A stretch of 64,000 nt of DNA from Loigolactobacillus zhaoyuanensis. GTDB lineage: Bacteria > Bacillota > Bacilli > Lactobacillales > Lactobacillaceae. The notes under the pieces were generated by a model that worked only from the letters and a program-made list of their open reading frames with translations, was not told the DNA's origin and did not search any database. Positions 9,985 through 17,863 of this stretch are shown one piece after another. The position numbers and the translations under genes are program-made. The first letter of the stretch is position 1, and each line of letters starts with the position of its first letter. Location: NCBI RefSeq assembly GCF_003946385.1, contig NZ_RHOE01000004.1:19629-83628 (forward strand). The letters run 5' to 3'.

Positions 9985-10213
9985 ATTTATCAACCGAAAA
10001 TGGTTTGGACTGGCGCTTAATTGCACCAGTTGGACAGTCACGATAGGCTTGTTTAAATGCGGTAAGTTGTTCAGTAGGGATCGGCGTTGTTCCTTGATTG
10101 TGGTCTAAGCGATAATAAGCGATTCCGACTGCGTCATAATCAAATAATTCTGGGGCACGCAGTTGGCACAAACCGCACGCAATGCATTGTTCAGGTTGAA
10201 CACGACTATACAT
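9983..10213 (-). CDS. fer: Ferredoxin with one 4Fe-4S cluster
   Basis: A 76-residue electron carrier resembling Bacillus subtilis Fer. CIACGLC gives three closely spaced cysteine ligands and CPTGAIK near residue 62 gives the fourth; FDYDAVGIAYYRLDHNQG matches the middle of the family. The true start is the ATG at 10213, preceded by GAAGGAGATTTTTTC; the longer open frame reaches into the divergent gene and has no ribosome site. It is divergent from a ypbB-like gene followed by recQ, the same neighbours as in Bacillus. The electron partner is not evident here. Confidence 0.9.
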   Translation of the reverse strand: MYSRVQPEQCIACGLCQLRAPELFDYDAVGIAYYRLDHNQGTTPIPTEQLTAFKQAYRDCPTGAIKRQSKPFSVDK

Positions 10214-10239
10214 GAAAAAATCTCCTTCAGGTGAAAAAT

Positions 10240-11274
10240 ATGGACGATCAATTATATTTACTTTATTTGTTTGATCAAAATCAGTGGCGGCGTCCGTTAG
10301 CAATTCAAGCATTACTCAAGGGTAAGCGTACTGTTTCTAATCTTTACGCCGGACTTGACTATGATCTATTACCATTATACCAACTATTACCCCATCTGGT
10401 GACTGCTAAATTTCAGCAAGCTTTGACGCAGTTACTTGCAGCCGGGCTATTGGTTCAGCAAGAGCGCACGATCCGGCTGACGGCTGCGGGGGTAGCAGTC
10501 AAGGAAAAATATCGCAACAAGATTTTTTTGCCGACTTACTATTCTGGTTTTGAATTTCATTACAGCCATGAATTTAGTGATCGTTTATTTTTAGCGACGC
10601 AGGTCGTTTCTGAATTGCAGGCGCATAACCGTCGTTACTTTCCGTTGAATGTTAGCTTTGTCACGCAGCAGCGGGTCAAGCAATGGCTTCAACAGCAGGA
10701 TATTAGTTTAATTGCTGAGCGTTTACAACACGAATGGGAATTACTATTAGCTGCTTTGCCAGTCGCACAGGCAGATTATTATAGTCAGTTCTTGCTAGGT
10801 CATCAGGTCGAGCGAGCTACAACGGCACAGGCGGATCAATTAGCTGGCTGGACCGCTTTGACTGGTGAATTAGTCCGTCAAGATATTAGTCACCACTTGC
10901 TGCACTTGATCACCACACAAGCGGCACGGTTTCCGTTAATGGCAACACTGTGGCAACCGTTAGCCAGTGGTTTGTTAAGTAAAAGTGCGGCGCAAACAAT
11001 GTCCCTGTTGCAACAGGGACTATCGTTATCGATGATCAGTCGGCGCCGGCAGGTCAAGCTGAATACGCTAAAGGAACATTTATTAGAAGCCGCGATTTTA
11101 TTGCCTGATTTTTCATTCAACACCTATTTATCGGCACCAGCGCGACAAATATTAACAGAAAAATTTGCGGAGCAACCGTTAGCGCAATGGCGTTATGAAC
11201 AATTAGCTACGACCAAGCTTAGTTTTTTTGAGTTTCGTTTATATCAAATTGAGCGGAGGAAAGCTGATGATTAG
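10240..11274 (+). CDS. YpbB-like protein with helicase-type helix-turn-helix
   Basis: This 344-residue protein lies immediately before recQ, overlapping it by eight bases, as ypbB does in Bacillus. The N-terminal 100 residues resemble a winged helix (LLKGKRTVSNLYAGLDYD). Residues 265-300 (LLQQGLSLSMISRRRQVKLN and the following TLKEHL) match the helix-turn-helix domain seen attached to some RecQ helicases. The function is unknown; the fixed pairing suggests it assists RecQ, for example in DNA binding. The ATG at 10240 follows TTCAGGTG; a GTG three codons earlier overlaps that site. The coding sequence is leucine- and glutamine-rich, without a membrane segment. Confidence 0.75.
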   Translation: MDDQLYLLYLFDQNQWRRPLAIQALLKGKRTVSNLYAGLDYDLLPLYQLLPHLVTAKFQQALTQLLAAGLLVQQERTIRLTAAGVAVKEKYRNKIFLPTYYSGFEFHYSHEFSDRLFLATQVVSELQAHNRRYFPLNVSFVTQQRVKQWLQQQDISLIAERLQHEWELLLAALPVAQADYYSQFLLGHQVERATTAQADQLAGWTALTGELVRQDISHHLLHLITTQAARFPLMATLWQPLASGLLSKSAAQTMSLLQQGLSLSMISRRRQVKLNTLKEHLLEAAILLPDFSFNTYLSAPARQILTEKFAEQPLAQWRYEQLATTKLSFFEFRLYQIERRKADD

Positions 11275-12727
11275 CGTAGAAAAAATTAAGCAAGTGCTAC
11301 AGGCGCGTTTTGGCTATACGGCATTTAAGCCAGGTCAAGCTGAGGTGATCCAGGCAGTTTTATCCGGTCAGGATACATTTGCTATTTTGCCCACTGGTAC
11401 CGGTAAATCATTGTGCTATCAGTTGCCTGGCTATTTATTAGCTGGACAGATCATCGTGATATCGCCGTTACTTTCATTAATGCAGGATCAAGTGGCACAG
11501 TTACATTATCTTGGTGAAAAGAGTGTATTAGCACTGAACTCTGCGCTTGATCCAGTAACCCGGCGGTATGGTTTGGCTCATCTAGAACAATATAAGTTCG
11601 TTTTTTTATCACCAGAAATGGCCAATCAGCCCCAGATTCGGCAAAAGTTGCAGCAGAGTCAGATCGATCTATTAGTCATCGACGAAGCCCATTGTATTTC
11701 ACAATGGGGCGTCGATTTTCGGCCAGATTATTTGGCTTTAAAATCATTGCGCACGACGATCCAACCACGCGCGACGTTGGCATTAACTGCCACAGCAACT
11801 AAACGGGTACAAGCCGATATTCTAGCTAAATTAGGCTTAACGGCAACCGACACCAAGCAGATCATTCATTCTGTCGATCGGCGTAATATTTATTTAGCGA
11901 CCGAAGCAGTAGCTGATGAAACCGAAAAGGATCAGCAATTGATCGCTTTATGTCAGCAATTAAAACGACCAGGGATAATTTATTTTTCTAGTCGCCAAAA
12001 AGCGGAAGAAATCACGGTATTGCTGCAGCAAAAAGTGACGCAGCGGGTGGCCTTTTATCATGGTGCGATGACAAGTCAGGACCGTTTTGCGGTGCAGCAG
12101 CAATTTATGCATGGTAAATTGGAAATTATTTGTGCGACTAATGCTTTTGGGATGGGAATCAATAAAGCTGATGTACGCTTTGTTATCCACTACCATCTAC
12201 CTAGTAGCTTAGAAAGTTATTTACAAGAGATCGGTCGGGCTGGGCGGGACGGTCAGCAAAGCATCGCTATTTTGCTATATACAGCACGTGATTTTCAACT
12301 ACAAGCTAATTTAGTGACCAACACGCTACCGGAGGCCGCTTTGATCAAGCAATATTTTGCTCATCCACAACGTTTCGCTGCTGCAGCTATTCCCGAAATT
12401 GATTTATTGAAATTTTATCGGCAACATGGTCAGGATGCGGCTGCAATTCAGCAATTATTTGCTAAGCGGCGGGATGAAAAAATGTTGGCGTTGCGCAGTA
12501 TGTTAGCTTTTGTCCAAACGCCAGGTTGTAAACGCCAATTTATTCTCGACTATTTTACTGACCCAACGACGGTCATTCATGATCCAACCTGCTGTGATGC
12601 CACACAGTCAACAAATCTTGCTGAATTAGACTTACAGCGTGATCCAACCGCTGTAGTTGCAGCTGACCAGCAGCAAAATTGGCAAGAACGATTAGCTGCA
12701 ATTTTTACGACATCGCCCCAGCTTTAA
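11267..12727 (+). CDS. recQ: RecQ-type ATP-dependent DNA helicase, short form
   Basis: RecQ unwinds DNA 3' to 5' in recombination and repair. The 486-residue protein has PTGTGKSLCYQ (Walker A, near residue 43), VIDEAHCISQWGVDFRPDY (DEAH box), LALTATAT, and motif VI in EIGRAGRDG near residue 325. After the helicase lobes, the zinc module is reduced: one Cys in CKRQFILDYF and a CC pair 20 residues later, so three of the usual four ligands. The winged helix and HRDC domain of E. coli RecQ are missing. The ATG at 11267 follows GAGCGGAGGAAAGCTG, inside the end of the ypbB-like gene. The missing DNA-binding parts may be supplied by that partner; this is inference. Confidence 0.9.
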   Translation: MISVEKIKQVLQARFGYTAFKPGQAEVIQAVLSGQDTFAILPTGTGKSLCYQLPGYLLAGQIIVISPLLSLMQDQVAQLHYLGEKSVLALNSALDPVTRRYGLAHLEQYKFVFLSPEMANQPQIRQKLQQSQIDLLVIDEAHCISQWGVDFRPDYLALKSLRTTIQPRATLALTATATKRVQADILAKLGLTATDTKQIIHSVDRRNIYLATEAVADETEKDQQLIALCQQLKRPGIIYFSSRQKAEEITVLLQQKVTQRVAFYHGAMTSQDRFAVQQQFMHGKLEIICATNAFGMGINKADVRFVIHYHLPSSLESYLQEIGRAGRDGQQSIAILLYTARDFQLQANLVTNTLPEAALIKQYFAHPQRFAAAAIPEIDLLKFYRQHGQDAAAIQQLFAKRRDEKMLALRSMLAFVQTPGCKRQFILDYFTDPTTVIHDPTCCDATQSTNLAELDLQRDPTAVVAADQQQNWQERLAAIFTTSPQL

Positions 12728-12876
12728 ACGAAATTTAAAGAATTTTAAATAAGATTATGTTACAATATTTGCTGAAGGTTTGGCAGAAAGTCTATCGCTA
12801 ATTGCTCACATGCTAGTTACTCACTGGCTTATTTTTCTGCTAAACATGAATGCTTGGTGAGCGAGAAGGAGCATCG

Positions 12877-13449
12877 ATGAGTAAACGAGATCAGAAATCA
12901 ACTGAGGATAAACCTTGGGATACCAAATTTACGGACGACCGGGATGATAAGGGTAATTTATCGCGGTCGGCAACACACCGCAAAGATAAAAGTAATGCCT
13001 TATTTGTCACCATTTTAACGATTGCGTTACTTGTTTTAGCAGCTTTGCCGGTTGGTGCCTGGACGATTTGGCAGAATCAAATGAATCGACCAGTGGCAAC
13101 CGAAAGCGTGGCTTCCAGCAGTCGTTCTAAGCAATCAGTGGCGGCTAAGCAGAAAACGACCAAGAAACAATCGTCTAAAGCGTCTACCGATCAGTCAAGT
13201 AGCACTAGTGTACAATCTAGTAGTGCTGTGGCTGCCAGTTCAAGTAGTGCTGCTAGTGAGTCTAGTAGTGACGCCAGCTCAGCAAGTAGCTCAAGTTCTG
13301 CAGCTGCTAGCTACGTTACAGTCGGCTCGGGACAAGGTATTTATCGAATTGCGGCTAATAATGGATTGTCCGTTTCAGAATTATTACAGTTAAATGGACT
13401 TTCTAATAGCAGTACAATTAAACCAGGGCAGCAATTACGGGTTAAATAA
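12877..13449 (+). CDS. Membrane-anchored LysM protein
   Basis: A 190-residue protein: charged cytoplasmic N-terminus, one membrane segment near residues 44-66 ([20 protein letters not shown]), a serine-rich linker of about 75 residues, and a C-terminal LysM domain ([20 protein letters not shown]). LysM binds N-acetylglucosamine in peptidoglycan, so the protein probably tethers the membrane to the wall, as proposed for Bacillus YpbE, which has the same neighbours recQ and cmk. The ATG at 12877 follows GAGAAGGAGCATCG. The linker is built from AGT/AGC serine codons and is low complexity. Confidence 0.85.
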   Translation: MSKRDQKSTEDKPWDTKFTDDRDDKGNLSRSATHRKDKSNALFVTILTIALLVLAALPVGAWTIWQNQMNRPVATESVASSSRSKQSVAAKQKTTKKQSSKASTDQSSSTSVQSSSAVAASSSSAASESSSDASSASSSSSAAASYVTVGSGQGIYRIAANNGLSVSELLQLNGLSNSSTIKPGQQLRVK

Positions 13450-13465
13450 TAAAATTAGGTAATGG

Positions 13466-13500
13466 CGAGATCGCGGCGCAGGTCACGATCTCGATTTTTT
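13466..13500 (+). terminator. Terminator between the LysM gene and cmk
   Basis: CGAGATCG pairs with CGATCTCG across a 12-base loop and is followed by ATTTTTT. It ends 18 bases before the cmk start. Confidence 0.85.
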
Positions 13501-13517
13501 GGATAGGGAGTTTTAGA

Positions 13518-14210
13518 ATGACAGTAGGTTTACAAATTGCAATTGATGGGCCAGCATCGGCAGGCAAGAGTACAGTGGCTAAGCTGGTGGCTAAGCAGTT
13601 ACATTATACATATTGTGATACAGGCGCCATGTACCGCGCATTAACCTTAGCAGCTATGCAAGCTAAGGTTGATCTACATGATGAAGCTGCCGTGTTAGCT
13701 ATTTTAGCTAAAATTACGATCAGCTTTAAGCCTGGGGAACCGCAGCAGGTTTTTGTGAACACTCAAGAGGTGACTCAAGAGGTGACGCAAGCAATTCGTC
13801 AACCAGATGTAACAAATAATGTTTCTACGATTGCAGCGTTGGCTGGTGTTCGCCGGCAATTGGTACAGCATCAACAAATGATTGCTAAGGCAGGCGCGAT
13901 CGTTATGGACGGTCGTGATATCGGAACAGCGGTTTTACCCCAAGCTGCGGTTAAAATTTTCTTGGTGGCCAGTGTTGCTGAACGCGCGCAACGCCGTTAT
14001 GCTGAAAATATTGGTAAGGGGATCAACACGCCATTAGCGGTTTTACAAGAAGAAATTGAAGTGCGCGACAAAAAAGATTCGACGCGCGCAATTTCTCCAT
14101 TGACTCAGGCGAAAGACGCTGTACTAGTTGATACGACAGCGCTATCAATCGAACAAGTTGTCGCTAGAATCATCGCGATCACGGTAGAAAAACAGAAAGA
14201 TCATAAATAA
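13518..14210 (+). CDS. cmk: Cytidylate kinase
   Basis: Cmk phosphorylates CMP and dCMP with ATP for nucleotide recycling. The 230-residue protein has the P-loop [16 protein letters not shown] at residues 10-25, [15 protein letters not shown] for substrate binding, and [12 protein letters not shown] near residue 130. The RYAENIGKG helix and [13 protein letters not shown] segment complete the fold. An in-frame 12-base tandem duplication (positions 13761-13784) gives [16 protein letters not shown], where homologues usually have a single V-T-x-x-I-R stretch. cmk precedes rpsA, a conserved order in bacteria. The start follows AGGGAGTTTTAGA. Confidence 0.95.
   Translation: MTVGLQIAIDGPASAGKSTVAKLVAKQLHYTYCDTGAMYRALTLAAMQAKVDLHDEAAVLAILAKITISFKPGEPQQVFVNTQEVTQEVTQAIRQPDVTNNVSTIAALAGVRRQLVQHQQMIAKAGAIVMDGRDIGTAVLPQAAVKIFLVASVAERAQRRYAENIGKGINTPLAVLQEEIEVRDKKDSTRAISPLTQAKDAVLVDTTALSIEQVVARIIAITVEKQKDHK
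13761..13784 (+). repeat. 12-base tandem duplication inside cmk
   Basis: ACTCAAGAGGTG occurs twice head to tail and is followed by a related ACGCAAG. It inserts four residues (TQEV) in frame in the NMP-binding region of cytidylate kinase. The repeat units are identical, suggesting a recent event. Confidence 0.85.
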
Positions 14211-14276
14211 TAACAGCTTTTTGTGGCAATTTAAGCCATTTTACTATAAAATAGATAATGTAGTTTCAAGCTGTTA
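14211..14276 (+). repeat. Long-range inverted repeat in the rpsA leader
   Basis: TAACAGCTT at 14211-14219 pairs perfectly with AAGCTGTTA at 14268-14276, directly against the AGGAGG of rpsA. TGGC and GCCA form a small inner stem. A TATAAA -10-like box lies between the arms, so only read-through mRNA from cmk would carry both. Confidence 0.5.
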
Positions 14277-14290
14277 AGGAGGATTTTGGC

Positions 14291-15541
14291 ATGAGTGAAG
14301 ATAATAAAAACCAAGTTGAAAATAAAAGTGTCATGGCGGACGCATTAAACAGTGTCCACGATGTAAAAGTCGGTGACATTGTGAAGGGTGAGATCTTGGC
14401 GATCGACGATGATAAACAATTGATCGTTGGGATCCAAGGTACTGGTGTTGAAGGGGTAGTTCCGGTTAAAGAATTAGCTAGCCAACCAGTTGCTGATATT
14501 GAAGAGGTTGCTAAGGTCGGGGATGTACTTGATCTAGTTGTCATTTCTACGATCGGCAAAGATAAAGAAAATGGCAGTTACTTACTTTCAAAACGTCGCC
14601 TGGAAGCGCGCAAAGTTTGGTCTGAAATTCAGGACAAATTCAATGCTGGCGAAAACATCACTGCACCAGTTACCGAAGTTGTTAAGGGTGGCTTGGTCGT
14701 AGATGCTGGCGTGCGTGGCTTTATCCCAGCATCAATGATTGAAGATCATTTTGTTGATGACTTAAATGCTTATAAAGGCAAAGAGTTAGCATTAAAGATC
14801 ATTGAAATCGAACCAAGCGAAAACCGTTTGATCTTATCACACCGTGCGATCGTTGAAGCTGAAAAAGCGGGTCAACGTGAACAAGTATTAGCAACGCTTA
14901 AAGCTGGCGATACAGTTGAAGGCACAGTTGCTCGTTTAACTTCATTCGGTGCTTTTGTTGATCTTGGTGGTATTGATGGTTTGGTCCATGTTTCTGAGAT
15001 CTCATTTGACCGTGTTGAAAAACCAGCTGACGTTTTAAAGGTTGGTCAAAAAGTAACGGTCAAAGTCTTGTCAGTTGACGCTGAACGCGAACGGATCTCA
15101 TTGTCGATTAAAGCGACTCTACCAGAACCTTGGACTGATATCGAAGAAAAAGCTCCAGCTGGTAGCGTATTAGACGGTAAAGTTAAACGTCTAACTACTT
15201 TTGGCGCTTTCGTCGAAGTCTTCCCTGGTGTAGAAGGTTTGGTTCATATTTCACAAATCTCACACGAACATATTGCTACACCTAATGATGTTCTTGCTGA
15301 GGGTGAAGATGTTAAGGTCAAAGTACTTGAAGTTAATCCAGATGCACATCGTTTGGCATTATCGATCAAAGCTTTGACACCAAAGCCAGCTGGTGAAGAG
15401 AGTCATGCAGCACCTAAAGCTAAAACAAATGATTATCAAGATAATAATACTAGTTATCAAGATACCGATGATGGTGGCTTCACACTAGGTGATTTGATTG
15501 GTAATGAGTTAAAACGCAGTACTGAAGACAATCAAAAATAA
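14291..15541 (+). CDS. rpsA: 30S ribosomal protein S1 homologue
   Basis: The 416-residue protein carries four S1 RNA-binding domains, at about residues 15-90, 105-175, 195-265 and 280-350. GTVARLTSFGAFVDLGGIDG and GKVKRLTTFGAFVEVFPGVE are the clear third and fourth repeats. It has fewer domains than the six-domain E. coli S1, as normal in lactobacilli. It binds mRNA during initiation, though Firmicutes S1 is less tightly linked to the ribosome. The tail after residue 370 is polar and acidic. An AAGGAGG site precedes the ATG. Its leader can fold (see 14211-14276), which could allow autogenous control. Confidence 0.93.
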   Translation: MSEDNKNQVENKSVMADALNSVHDVKVGDIVKGEILAIDDDKQLIVGIQGTGVEGVVPVKELASQPVADIEEVAKVGDVLDLVVISTIGKDKENGSYLLSKRRLEARKVWSEIQDKFNAGENITAPVTEVVKGGLVVDAGVRGFIPASMIEDHFVDDLNAYKGKELALKIIEIEPSENRLILSHRAIVEAEKAGQREQVLATLKAGDTVEGTVARLTSFGAFVDLGGIDGLVHVSEISFDRVEKPADVLKVGQKVTVKVLSVDAERERISLSIKATLPEPWTDIEEKAPAGSVLDGKVKRLTTFGAFVEVFPGVEGLVHISQISHEHIATPNDVLAEGEDVKVKVLEVNPDAHRLALSIKALTPKPAGEESHAAPKAKTNDYQDNNTSYQDTDDGGFTLGDLIGNELKRSTEDNQK

Positions 15542-15562
15542 CTTGATCTCAAATGATGGTCG

Positions 15563-15593
15563 AAAGGGATTGGCATTGACCAATCTCTTTTTA
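15563..15593 (+). terminator. Terminator after rpsA
   Basis: AAAGGGATTGG pairs with CCAATCTCTTT (11 bp, one G-U) around a six-base loop and runs into a T-rich end. Confidence 0.92.
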
Positions 15594-15625
15594 TTTGCAC
15601 CAATACTTGTTGTTTGAGTGAGATT

Positions 15626-15655
15626 TTGTAAGCCGGTGAGCTTGTCGGTCTACAA
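15626..15655 (+). repeat. Imperfect inverted repeat upstream of der
   Basis: TTGTAAGCCGG and the facing TCGGTCTACAA pair at 10 of 11 positions with G-U pairs, around an eight-base loop. It lies just before an extended -10-like TGCTATGAT (TATGAT at 15673-15678) that probably drives der. It could be an operator or a leader element of an upstream start site. Confidence 0.4.
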
Positions 15656-15738
15656 TTTAGAGGTTATTTATGCTATGATCAAGTGATTGCAATCAATTTA
15701 AAAATAATCAATAAAATTTTGAGAAAGTAGGCGAAAAA

Positions 15739-17049
15739 ATGGCGAAACCAGTAGTTGCCATTGTTGGGCGGCCGAATGTGGGTAAATCAACTGTATTTAA
15801 CCGTATTGCTGGCCAGCGTGTTTCCATCGTTGACGATGCGCCTGGCGTAACGCGCGATCGCATCTATACTTCCGCTGAATGGTTAGGTCATGAATTTAAT
15901 TTGATCGACACTGGGGGAATCGACATTGTCGATCAACCGTTTGTTGAGCAAATCAAAGAACAAGCAGAAATTGCGATCGAAGAAGCTGATGTGATCGTGT
16001 TTGTTACTAGTATTCGTGAAGGTGTGACGGATGCTGATGAAAATGTGGCACGGATTCTTTACCGTTCAGATAAGCCAGTTGTATTGGCAGTTAACAAAGT
16101 TGATAACCAGGAAATTCGACAGGATATTTATGATTTTTATGCGTTAGGGTTTGATGAACCTTTAGGTATTTCTGGTGTCCACGGGATCGGTGTCGGTGAT
16201 TTGCTTGATGCGATTATTAAACATTTCCCAACTGATATTGAACCTGAAGATGAAAGTCGAATTCGGTTTAGTTTGATTGGCCGCCCCAACGTGGGAAAAT
16301 CTTCATTAGTAAACGCAATTTTAGGTGAAAATCGAGTAATCGTTTCTGATCTTGCTGGTACAACGCGTGATGCAATTGATACGCGTTTTGAAGCTGCTGA
16401 TGGAACTGAATTCAATATGATCGATACTGCTGGCTTACGTAAGCGCGGTAAAGCGTATGAAAATGCTGAAAAATATAGTGTTTTGCGTGCGATGTCAGCA
16501 ATCGATCGTTCAGATGTTGTTTTAGTGATTTTAAACGCTGAAGAAGGTATCCGGGAACAGGATAAAAAAATTGCTGGTTATGCCCATGAAGCAGGTCGTG
16601 GTATCATCATTGTCGTTAATAAGTGGGATACCTTGACCAAAGATAATCATTCACTAAATAACTTTGAACAAGCAATTCGGGCTAACTTTGCTTATTTAGA
16701 CTATGCACCAATCGTGTTCGTTTCGGCCAAAACTAAGCAACGACTGAGTCAATTGCCTGGAATGATCGAAAAAGTGAGCGAAAATCAAAATCGGCGTATT
16801 ACTTCGTCAACGCTAAACGATGTGCTATTGGATGCAATTGCAACTAATCCAACCCCGTCATCTAATGGTAAACGATTACGAATTTACTATGCGACGCAAG
16901 TAGCGGTTAAGCCACCGACATTTATTGTTTTCGTTAATGATCCAGATTTAATGCATTTTTCTTACGAGCGTTTCTTAGAAAATCAATTACGAAATGCCTT
17001 TGAATTTTCCGGTACACCCATTCATATTATTGTTCGCCGTCGGAAGTAG
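15739..17049 (+). CDS. der: Ribosome biogenesis GTPase Der
   Basis: Der (EngA) has two consecutive GTPase domains and assists maturation of the 50S subunit. G1 is [14 protein letters not shown] at residue 9 and again [14 protein letters not shown] near 182. DTGG and DTAG are the two G3 boxes, and NKVD and NKWD the two G4 boxes. The C-terminal KH-like domain ([20 protein letters not shown]) binds rRNA. The length of 436 residues is normal. The start follows AGTAGGCGAAAAA. It lies between rpsA and hup, a usual Firmicutes order. Confidence 0.97.
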   Translation: MAKPVVAIVGRPNVGKSTVFNRIAGQRVSIVDDAPGVTRDRIYTSAEWLGHEFNLIDTGGIDIVDQPFVEQIKEQAEIAIEEADVIVFVTSIREGVTDADENVARILYRSDKPVVLAVNKVDNQEIRQDIYDFYALGFDEPLGISGVHGIGVGDLLDAIIKHFPTDIEPEDESRIRFSLIGRPNVGKSSLVNAILGENRVIVSDLAGTTRDAIDTRFEAADGTEFNMIDTAGLRKRGKAYENAEKYSVLRAMSAIDRSDVVLVILNAEEGIREQDKKIAGYAHEAGRGIIIVVNKWDTLTKDNHSLNNFEQAIRANFAYLDYAPIVFVSAKTKQRLSQLPGMIEKVSENQNRRITSSTLNDVLLDAIATNPTPSSNGKRLRIYYATQVAVKPPTFIVFVNDPDLMHFSYERFLENQLRNAFEFSGTPIHIIVRRRK

Positions 17050-17238
17050 TCTAAAGCTTGATTTAACACTAAAGACACCGATTTATGAATAGTTTTCTCA
17101 TTTTAGGCGGTTTTTACGAAAAAAGCGCTTAAAAATATGAAAAAACCTTGCTATCACGGCGTTCCTATGATATCTTTGATTCAGAAATGATGACGTTGTT
17201 CATTATTTCAGAACTGCTTATTGCAGTACTCATTTTAT

Positions 17239-17256
17239 ATTAGACAGATGTCTAAT
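17239..17256 (+). promoter_or_regulatory. Perfect 8-bp palindrome before the hup ribosome site
   Basis: ATTAGACAGATGTCTAAT is a perfect inverted repeat with a two-base centre. In RNA it would form a 7-bp stem with an AGAU loop ending six bases before CAGGAGGTG of hup. It could be an operator or a translational control hairpin. Confidence 0.5.
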
Positions 17257-17281
17257 TGTTGCTCAGGAGGTGACATTCACT

Positions 17282-17557
17282 ATGGCAAACAAAGCTGAAT
17301 TAATCGAAAACGTCGCTAGCCAAACTGGTTTGACTAAAAAAGATGCAACCGCTGCTGTTGATGCTGTTTTTGGTTCGATCCAAGACACATTAGCAAAAGG
17401 CGAAAAGGTTCAATTGATTGGTTTTGGTAACTTTGAAGTTCGTGACCGTGCTGCTCGTAAGGGTCGTAACCCACAAACTGGTGCTGAAATTGAAATTCCA
17501 GCCAGCAAAGTACCTGCATTCAAACCTGGTAAAGCATTAAAAGATGCAGTTAAATAA
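17282..17557 (+). CDS. hup: DNA-binding protein HU
   Basis: HU is the main histone-like protein of the nucleoid and bends DNA without sequence preference. The 91-residue length, the dimerisation helices ([20 protein letters not shown]), [18 protein letters not shown] and the arm tip RNPQTG are all typical. The ATG at 17282 follows CAGGAGGTGACATTCACT, nearly a perfect anti-16S match. Codon use is highly biased. The 232-base gap upstream holds the promoter and a palindrome; two terminators follow. Confidence 0.97.
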   Translation: MANKAELIENVASQTGLTKKDATAAVDAVFGSIQDTLAKGEKVQLIGFGNFEVRDRAARKGRNPQTGAEIEIPASKVPAFKPGKALKDAVK

Positions 17558-17568
17558 GGTATGTTGAG

Positions 17569-17593
17569 CTAGCAATTTCGGTTGCTAGTTTTT
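17569..17593 (+). terminator. First terminator after hup
   Basis: CTAGCAA and TTGCTAG form a 7-bp stem around TTTCGG and are followed by five Ts. Confidence 0.88.
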
Positions 17594-17603
17594 ATATCAA
17601 TCG

Positions 17604-17638
17604 AAAGGCTCAATCCACTATTGGATTGAGCCTTTTTT
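17604..17638 (+). terminator. Second terminator after hup
   Basis: A perfect 14-bp stem (AAAGGCTCAATCCA against TGGATTGAGCCTTT) with a four-base loop and a T-run. The symmetrical flanking A and T runs allow it to work in both directions. Confidence 0.93.
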
Positions 17639-17680
17639 AATACAAATTAAAAAGTGCTCAGGGCTGATATACATCGACAC

Positions 17681-17790
17681 TTAAGTTATAGCTAACATGG
17701 AATAGTATATTTGACAGGCTAACTTCTTAAATTCTTCATGATTTAGCGTTAAGTTAACTTTAAAATTGAAAATCAATGTGGCTTAAGTTA
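17681..17790 (+). promoter_or_regulatory. Three TTAAGTTA copies upstream of the Mga-like regulator
   Basis: TTAAGTTA occurs at 17681, 17749 and 17783, with the middle copy extended into the palindrome AAGTTAACTT. Spacings are 68 and 34 bases. These may be binding sites for the adjacent regulator; chance is not excluded in AT-rich DNA. Confidence 0.35.
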
Positions 17791-17863
17791 TTTATAGATC
17801 CAGACTTGCTAGCAAAAAGTGGTGTTGATACATCGTCGATTGTGAGAAGAAAAGGGGTTAGTA

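Larger units (their letters stand above)
17558..17863 (+). other. 306-base gap: two terminators and the Mga-like gene leader
   Basis: The first 80 bases hold two successive terminators. The rest is AT-rich and belongs to the leader of the Mga-like gene. It contains TTGACA at 17711 without a good -10 at normal spacing, and three copies of TTAAGTTA (17681, 17749, 17783). No coding signal is seen. Confidence 0.6.

Noticed and set aside
13130..13320. Serine codon repeat in the LysM protein as a CRISPR-like or satellite repeat
   Set aside because: It is a coding low-complexity linker with irregular AGT/AGC units and no spacers.
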